Made by a program: the position numbers and the translations under genes | Notes under the pieces: model-generated | Databases searched by the model: none | The model's input: the letters and a program-made list of their open reading frames with translations, nothing else | What the model was told of the DNA's origin: nothing | From: Raphanus sativus | Lineage: Eukaryota; Streptophyta; Magnoliopsida; Brassicales; Brassicaceae | Assembly: GCF_000801105.2 (NCBI RefSeq) | Contig: NC_079518.1 | Span: 22,362,800-22,426,799 of the forward strand | Direction: 5' to 3' | DNA length: 64,000 bases | Part shown: positions 57,180 to 64,000 of the stretch, piece after piece | How positions within the stretch are numbered: position 1 is the stretch's first letter | Layout of the letters: each line of letters begins with the position of its first letter

Positions 57180-57700
57180 TGTATGTTTCGTTTCCACGTA
57201 TTCGTTTCTGAAATCCATGCAACCTAACTAAACAGATTTAGCATTATATTTGCGTTTATAATCTATTAGATATTGCTAATATTTTATTTTATGTTATAAC
57301 AATTTATTATTTAAAATTATTTACTAACATTAATATACCGTTTATTTATATTTTATTATTTAAGTTTTTATAAAAAACTACAATAAAATAAATTTATAAG
57401 GATTAGTTATCTGACAAAAAAAATTCATAAATATCCTAAATAGAGTACTCATCTTCACCGAATTTAAAATAAACAGGTTTAAATAAGTATAAACCAATCA
57501 TAAATTAATGCAGCTCGTTCCTCTTTGTGAAACTGTTCATCCAAGACATGTGACATAACGCAACAGTACATGTTCTGTTCGGCTTTATTGAGCAAGAATA
57601 TGATAGATCCCATGTTTTACTCGGGAGGAAAAAAGGGCAAAACCAAAAGATAATATCTCTCTCGACTTTCCAGAGAATTAACAAAGCTGAGCCGGGTGAA
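57180..57700. other. Spacer and 3' UTR of GAMMACA2
   Basis: No gene other than the expected 3' UTR (minus strand) at about 57500-57700. Confidence 0.6.
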
Positions 57701-59278
57701 TCAGTAATGAGTAGTAGGAACCCTGGTGGTTGTTTTCTCCGGTAAGACATTGTCGGGGAGAATCAACTCGGCTGGAGTTTCACGGACAATCCCAAGCATT
57801 GAATCGTAATCCTCATCCTTGCGTGCGTACTTCTTCCTAAGGGCTCTCTCAACCTCGATCTCTTCAAATGACTTTGAATTCTCCGCGGCGTGAATATGTG
57901 CGAGGTTGATGTAGTTCTCAGCCGACTTTGAGATATATGCCATCTCTTCATCTGTTAACTTTCTCATGAACTTTGCTGGGTTTCCTCCCCATACCTGCCA
58001 CATGAATTGTTGTTAGTTTGAGATACAACTAAAACTGCAACGGTGGCAAGCATTTAGACAAATGAAATACGATTTGTAAGCATATCATTTCAGTAAGCAA
58101 CAGTGTACTATCAACCAAAAAAGTGTTAAGCAACAACAAAGTGAAACTACTTAAGAAGTTTAGCTAGTCAAGCCTAAAGCTATACGTCTACAAAGTCTAT
58201 AACTACCTAGGGCTGAACGAAGCAGATTATAGCTGGTGTTGCTTGGTTAGCTAGAGGTTCACTAGGGCTAAATTTAGTATGGTGGTTTGGGACAGCTATA
58301 AACAAAACCGAAGCTTCTATCTTTGGTTCTTGTTACATTGATTCTCTGATAGTGTGCCAGTCTTATCACAAACGCAGTAGAATAGTAAACCAGAAAAGAA
58401 AAAGTGAACAGAAAGAAACCTCTCCGGAAGGGATTCGAGTGTTCTCTCTCACAAGGGAGCCAGCAGCAACCATGGCATGCTTCTCAACAACCACACCATC
58501 GAGTAGTGTAGCTCCCATGCCAACAAAAGCCTCATCCTCGACAGTACACCCATGTATGACAGCACTATGACCTGCTCGGTTTAGTTTTTACACACAGAGA
58601 ATTTAAGTAAGAATCATTCAACAGAAGACACCATAAAACAGATTCTCAAAAGTTTTACCTATAGTGACATAGTCGCCAATAGTAGTAGGTAATTCCTTGC
58701 CAGCTAGGTTGGTTTTTGCAACATGTACAAGAGAATTGTCTTGGATATTCGTCCCGGATCCAACACTGATGTTATTCACATCACCTGTACAAAAGTTACA
58801 ACCCCGTATTAATAATATACAAAGAGTTCCAGCTATTTCACAACGTCTCATCAGCAGTACACTAAACCATGAAACAAATAATCTTGGTGAAAGAAAGCAA
58901 AGCCTTTACCTCGAAGAACACAGCCATACCAAATAGAAGAGCCTTTCCCGATCTGAACATCACCAATAACAGAAGCACTCGGAGCCACGAACGCATCCTT
59001 ATCCACCAATGGAGATTTATCAAACACACTCATCAACGTCCTATGCCTCGATACTGTTTAATCAAAACAACCAAATCAGGTACGGCAAAAACGAGACCAA
59101 GTAATTTCTCGAATCAAAGCAATATGAACTGTGGATTGGATCTAGGGTTTGAATGTGGCTTACGGTGTTCTTCCAAGCGGTGGCTCCCTTGGAGAAGAGA
59201 GCCGACGCGATCAAGAGCTTGGCCAGTCCCGCGGATCCAGTTACCCACTGTGTAGATTGCTCTTCCCAAGGTTCCCAT
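57701..59278 (-). CDS. GAMMACA2: Gamma carbonic anhydrase 2, mitochondrial complex I subunit
   Basis: Five exons (minus): 59278-59164, 59053-58910, 58784-58659, 58571-58420, 57994-57701; all gt..ag, frame closed, 276 residues (Arabidopsis protein about 278). It starts MGTLGRAIYTVGNWIRG, an N-terminus that acts in mitochondrial import. The left-handed beta-helix of hexapeptide repeats follows (VAPSASVIGDVQIGKGSSIWYG; VGSGTNIQDNSLVHVA; VEDEAFVGMGATLLDG). The three zinc-ligand histidines fall at H107, H130 and H135. The helical C-terminus (WGGNPAKFMRKLTDEE) is complete and ends VPTTHY. Gamma-CA proteins form the carbonic-anhydrase module on the membrane arm of plant complex I and are needed for its assembly. 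The position next to PAF2 matches At1g47260 (gamma-CA2). Confidence 0.95.
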
Positions 59279-60089
59279 TTTTTTTTTCGATTTGGACGAT
59301 CCTCTCGAGCACGAGGTTTATGGAGGCGTTTGGGTGGAGAGCTCAAGTGTTGATTTTGCTCAAGTTATTTGTTGAACCAAATCTGGAATCGAGCTGAACC
59401 GAACCGACATTTATTAATATTTCTGAAATCAAACCAAAACTTATTATCTGGTCATCCAGTGGTTTTTTCTTTCTTTTAAATTTAACATCTACTCATTTCA
59501 CTGCTGACTAATCTCCGACCCGCCTTCTATTTTTCAATATAAAATAAATTTTAAAGTAAAAAAATTTCAATGGTATTATATTTTCCGCTATATTATAATA
59601 CAGTGAAAAATAAGTTTACTCCAAATATAGATTAAATTGTTTATTACTCTATTTTTTACTCTCAAATATAATATGGTTGTAGTAAACTCTAAAATAGAAT
59701 AAACCATTGGAGATGTTCTAATAAAACACTAAGGACATGACTGATTTTTTAACCGGTAACAGTTGTTGGAATTTTGAAATAATCATAGAAAATGTTATAA
59801 ATGACTTCAAACCACTATGAACTTCTTAAAATAAAAACTGGTTTCAGAATAAAAAAATTCTTTAAAAAAGTAAATAAAAATAAACTAATAATATCCAATA
59901 AAAATTTTAAATTGAAATAATAAAAATTGTAACTATCAGAATATTAGCTTGATATCTTGGTTAACTCTAAAATATATAAAACTCATTTTAATTAAATATT
60001 TAGATATCAAAACTTCATATCTTAAAGCAAAATGAAAATCAGTACCAAAAGAACTATAAATAAAAACAATTTTTAAAGGAAATTAAATT
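59279..60089. other. GAMMACA2 promoter side, MITE-like relic and AT-rich spacer
   Basis: About 59560-59725 ends ccattggagatgttcta and has short inverted phrases around actctaaaatagaataaa, a decayed relative of the MITE family at 9692. No gene. Confidence 0.45.
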
Positions 60090-60229
60090 AAAAAAAAAAA
60101 GACAGTGGCTGAGTGCGTGCCACAGTAATGTCTTAACCCAGGTTCAACAGCCCCCTCTACAGAATTAAATTAATTATTTAAAATGCAAAATCAATGTATG
60201 AATTGACCTAAAATTTTTTTAGCAAAAAA
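60090..60229 (+). mobile_element. Short SINE with 15-nt target duplication
   Basis: aaaggaaattaaatt at 60075-60089 and 60230-60244 brackets 140 bp. It contains a tRNA-like A box (gtggctgagtgc) and B box (aggttcaacag) about 30 bp apart, and ends agc plus A. Different in sequence from the other SINEs here. Confidence 0.65.
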
Positions 60230-60244
60230 AAAGGAAATTAAATT

Positions 60245-62559
60245 GATAGTTAGAATAATTTTATGGAAAATCAATATAAAAGTTTAACTAATAGAACTAA
60301 AGAAATAATATATTACAAACGTAAGCTTACAAAAACGATATTTTAAATAAAATACAATCAACATAAACTTTAAATAAAATTAATCTAAATAAAAATTAAA
60401 TTGATATCTAGACTACCTATTTGAAAAATCTTATCTCTAATTTACATAAGGCTATATTTTGAAGTTGGAGTTGATTGAATCTTACGTTTTGAATTTTATC
60501 TCCAAGTTGGATATCAAATAACTACAAGTTGAACTTGAAGTTTGAGTTGACTGAATGTTTTGAATTTTATCTCCAGCGTGTAAAAGGTGCATGTATCTCT
60601 AATATATGATTGATCAATCTTACACATGTTTTACCGTTTTAGCAATAGGAACTTCAGCTGGAGCGGTATCCATGCCACATCTGACTTAGCATGCGGTTTC
60701 CTGGGTTTTCAGCAAATAAAAATGCGTCTAAGCTAATGGTGAAATATAAACAAAGAGACCTATAGATTTTGTGCACACGGTGGAGGAGCTACAAGGATTG
60801 CAATGGTTAGACTAATAACAATAATATTCACATCGGCTACACCATGGTTCAGACGCAATAAGCTCAAGTTTCTTAGAGCGGATCAAATTTCTTGATTTTT
60901 TAGACATGTTATACATAGAAAAACGAATACAAAAGAGATGAAAATGACTCTAAACCAAACTGGCATTTGGCCTCTTTGATGGATAGACTTTCGGCGTTAT
61001 ATTGGTCAGTTTGGTCAGTTTGGAAAGCTCTAGTTCAAACTCTAGTTCAAACTTTTATAACTAATATAACTAACACATAGTAGAAAAAAAGAAAGTAAAA
61101 ATAGATATGAATGTGAAGAATATTGGTTAGTTTGGAAAAATAAATACAATCATTTTCATTCATAGGTTTTATTTTATTCTCAGACTAATATTGACATGTT
61201 CTCTTTCAAAGGTACATTTAAAAGGTAAAGAAGTAGATTTATTCATTTATGTTTTTAATGTCTATCTAAAATCTCAAATAACTTTGTACCGAAATAAAAT
61301 CTTATTTTTAGTAGTTACAAAGGTTTAACATGTTCTACAAACGACTGAGTAAACAACATATTTTTTTGGAAACAAATAAAAGGTACTTTAAATGAAATAA
61401 AATTCTATAAAACCGATAAATAATTAAAACATACAAGCATAAAACCACGTAAACCTCATCCAACCTTTATAATATATTATACGCTGTAAACTCTTAATAT
61501 ACACAACCATCAAAAGCAAAAAAAAAAAAAGAAATCTTAACATATATAACCCCTCCACATCCAAACAGTCTTGAAAACCATAAACATTATTATACACCTC
61601 TAGCAACTTAGAACACATGCAATAAAACTATATAAATAATATAATTATATATTTCACACGTAAAGCATATCCCGTGTGTAGTCAGACCGATCCTAGTATC
61701 AAATAAAATGTTTCGATAGCCATAATATTTAGAAAACCTTAGAAAATAACAACTAAAATGTAACAAAAGTAATAAAATAATTTAATAATTAAAATATAAA
61801 ATCAATATAAAATCACATCTAAACTTTCTTTTCCAGATTTTATCACCTTTTTAAAATATTATATACACATTAGTAAAAAAATATATTTTGAAATAAAAAA
61901 TGTTCTGTTCTTTAATAAATTATACAAATTCAACAATCATAATATTTCAATTATCAATGTCTTCAACACAGGTGATCATGAAAAGAAATTAAACAGAGTG
62001 AGACGTAGACAGATTGTTGTTACTAGATGATTTTTGGAAAGCAGATCTAGATCTAGATCTCAGATGATTTTTGCTTGGAATATGACGGTGGTGGATATTC
62101 TTCCCTCGGAGGCGTAGTTTCTCCGCTTCTGGCTTCTAGGATTTATCAGTGGGTCATTGGAGCTCTGCTCCTTTCTAGCTGGTGAAGATCCCGTTGTCAT
62201 TGAAGGTTATGCCTTCTTTGATTTTCTTAGCAACGCAATAAATTTTGTTGGTCTTTAGGTTTTATTGTGCTCAAGGTTTGGTTTCTCCTTTTTGATTTTT
62301 TTTTAAAAGAGGGGCTTCGGCTCTTTTCTTCTTAGTGTTGTGGGTGTTTGAAAGTTAAATAGACGTCACTTCTACTTCCTGGGATGTTTAATCGCTTTCT
62401 TGCTCGTGTCTCCTGGTTTGTCTCAAGAGCATTAGATTGAGGTGCGGTATGTGGTTTTTACAAATAAATTTCGGCTTTCTAGGTGTTCATTTTCAGTCCT
62501 TCTTCGTCGATGTTTTCTAGAGTATCTTGTGGTTGTGATGTTGATCTTACTTTCTAAAT
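60245..62559. other. Spacer, no gene supported
   Basis: AT-rich to about 61980. A relic Helitron-like end (cacacgtaaagcatatcc...gatcctag at about 61658-61696) is possible. From 62015 to 62560 base composition becomes GC-richer and non-coding. It begins with agatct repeated three times (62043-62060) and could be the 5' UTR of an unrecognised element. Confidence 0.4.
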
Positions 62560-62605
62560 TCTCTAGTCGATTCTTTTTTTTTTGAGCAAATCTCTAGTCG
62601 ATTCT
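62560..62605 (-). mobile_element. Micro-insertion: tttgctc-(A)9 with 15-nt target duplication
   Basis: tctctagtcgattct at 62560-62574 and 62591-62605 flanks a 16-bp insert, tttgctc plus nine A on the minus strand. Confidence 0.8.
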
Positions 62606-62992
62606 ATATTGTTCTTTTTTGGTATGAGAGAATCTTTGGATTCTGCTGACTCTTGATTCCAGTTGAAATAGTAATTTCTTGCTGGCTTTAGACTTTCGGA
62701 GTATTTATTACTCATAGTATTTAAGATTTTGACAGTAATACATATTATTATTTTACAACAATGTAATTTAACAAAAACTAAGATTTGTTATCATATTAAA
62801 AGTTTATAATTTTAACACTATAATAGGATAAGATCCGCGCCTTACGTGGAATGAAATTGTTATTTTTATTATGTTTTGGAGAATGAAACAATAGTTTGGT
62901 TTCATTTGGATTAGGGGTGTTCAATCAGGATATCTGGTTGGTTTCGGTTCAGTTCGGTTTTTTCTGTATTTCGGTCAGCAAAATATAACTAC

Positions 62993-64000
62993 TTTTTTTT
63001 TGATGAAATTTTAAATTTATTGATCATCGCAAAAGAATATATGTACATCTATAAAGAGTTTAGAGTTTGAGTGTTAAAAGAAAACTGTAAACTTAAACAT
63101 GAGCTGCGAACCATCTACTCATCAGACCATGCAACTTTGGATTGGTGGAATACTTAGTTGAGGTGATACGATTACGAACCGTCTTGTCGATCAACTTAGC
63201 AAGCTGCTCGACTGTCTTATTGCTAGTGTGGTGCCTCCTTTCGTTTCTCTCGCGCCAAATGTAGTAGATGGTGACTTGCAGGACCAGTCGAAGAAGGATG
63301 TAAGTGAGGCGATCGTAGGACCTTGTCGACAGTCTAGACAGCGTGGTGGTCCAGTCTGGGTCAGGATCGATCCCAAACAGGTTACCAGCCATCTTCAGCC
63401 AGAGAGTGAATGTATAAGGACACGCAAAGTAGAGGTGATCCCTTGTCTCATCAGGTTCGCCACAAAAGAGGCAATGTTGCGGTTGACCCCATCGACTAGA
63501 TCTGTGACCAGTAGATAGTCTATCTCTAATTGCAAGCCAAGTGATGAAGGCGAATCGAGGCACCCCTTCGGAGAACCAAACAATCTTACTCCATGAAACC
63601 TTCTCTTTTCGCTGTCTGGTTTGATTCCAAGTTTCCGAAGAAATAAACGTAGTGCCATAGCTCCCATTATCTCGCTTCCATAACACTTCATCTCTTCCAT
63701 CAGTTAGCTTTAGCTGAAAAGCTTGTAAATCTGTAATTAAGCTCTGGATATGTCTATCTCGACCCCTACGAAACCTCCATTCATCATCCCTTAACACCTC
63801 ACAAATTTTCATATCCCTTCTAATGCCCAGCTTCTGTGTGCCAATCTCACCAGTAATCTCAATGAGTCTGCCCTTAGGAAACCATAGATCAGACCAGAAT
63901 CGCACAATACGACCATCCTTAACCTCCATCAATAAGAACTCTTTTGCCAAATTTCGAAATTTCAATAACTTCCTCCATGCCCAGGACCCTAGGCCAGTAT
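62993..64000 (-). mobile_element. LINE, 3' end, running off the right edge
   Basis: On the minus strand the frame is open from the window edge (WAWRKLLKFRNLAKEFL) to TAA at 63093-63095, about 300 codons. It contains the zf-RVT region: DGRIVRFWSDLWFPKG, WSKIVWFSEGVPRFAFITWLA, RDRLSTGHRSSRWG, CLFCGEPDETRDHLYFACPY, YYIWRERNERRH. A short 3' UTR is followed by a minus-strand A-run at 62994-63003. The RT lies beyond the edge. There is no frame break. It is inserted next to a CCGAA-type repeat (62926-62990). Confidence 0.88.

Noticed and set aside
62820..62850. Possible Helitron 3' end (hairpin ccgcgccttacgtgg)
   Set aside because: The hairpin is imperfect and no CTRR follows at the right distance on either strand.

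Overview
The window is nuclear DNA of a flowering plant, almost certainly a Brassicaceae of the Brassica type. Genes are intron-containing and sparse, the spacers are AT-rich, and LINEs, SINEs, LTR elements, MITEs and Helitron ends are plentiful. Reading the recognisable genes in order gives WPP2 (-), two A3-type cyclins (+,+), NRAMP2 (-), proteasome subunit PAF2 (+) and gamma carbonic anhydrase GAMMACA2 (-). From memory, this matches the order At1g47200 to At1g47260 on Arabidopsis chromosome 1. A PIP-like secreted peptide gene lies further left.

Layout. 1-1.9 kb: 3' part of a LINE. 3.8-6.3 kb: a SINE, a clean hAT-type element with an 8-bp target duplication, and a TRIM-like miniature LTR element. 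7.0-10.8 kb: two decayed DUF674-family genes with a Tourist-like MITE at the start of the second. 11.0-14.7 kb: an old Ty3/gypsy fragment split by a young non-autonomous LTR element (12266-14546) that carries one long open frame. 15.9-19.4 kb: a MITE and a LINE with a long open RT-RNase H frame. 20.1-20.4 kb: the peptide gene. 22.0-28.3 kb: a LINE fragment split by a 5.65-kb LTR element that encodes only GAG; the pair sits in a duplicated copy of the peptide gene's 3' region. 28.6-29.8 kb: another LINE with a precise target duplication. 31.4-32.6 kb: a 1.17-kb inverted-repeat element. 34.0-34.6 kb: WPP2. 35.4-36.7 kb: decayed LINE. 41.3-50.1 kb: the gene-dense core (two cyclins, NRAMP2). 50.9-53.3 kb: a Helitron with both ends and an RPA/OB-fold-like fragment. 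54.5-59.3 kb: PAF2, a SINE and GAMMACA2. 62.99-64 kb: a LINE running off the right edge.

How the genes relate. The cyclins act in cell-cycle entry and S phase, and both carry an RxxL destruction box, E2F-like promoter sites and a short upstream ORF. NRAMP2 is a Mn/metal transporter, PAF2 a 20S proteasome ring subunit, GAMMACA2 a subunit of mitochondrial complex I, and WPP2 a nuclear-envelope-associated protein. They are single genes in conserved synteny, not an operon or pathway cluster.

The most interesting signals are in the mobile DNA: (1) a young LTR element whose single ORF looks like a gag/zinc-knuckle region joined to the extreme C-terminus of a gypsy polyprotein; (2) a GAG-only element with an open frame that runs through the polypurine tract into the U3 part of the LTR and stops at the TATA box; (3) at least nine micro-insertions, each a few nucleotides plus oligo(A) between 9-16 nt direct repeats, one of them with an internal empty-site control. 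All exon boundaries and identifications come from reading the sequence; no database search was possible.
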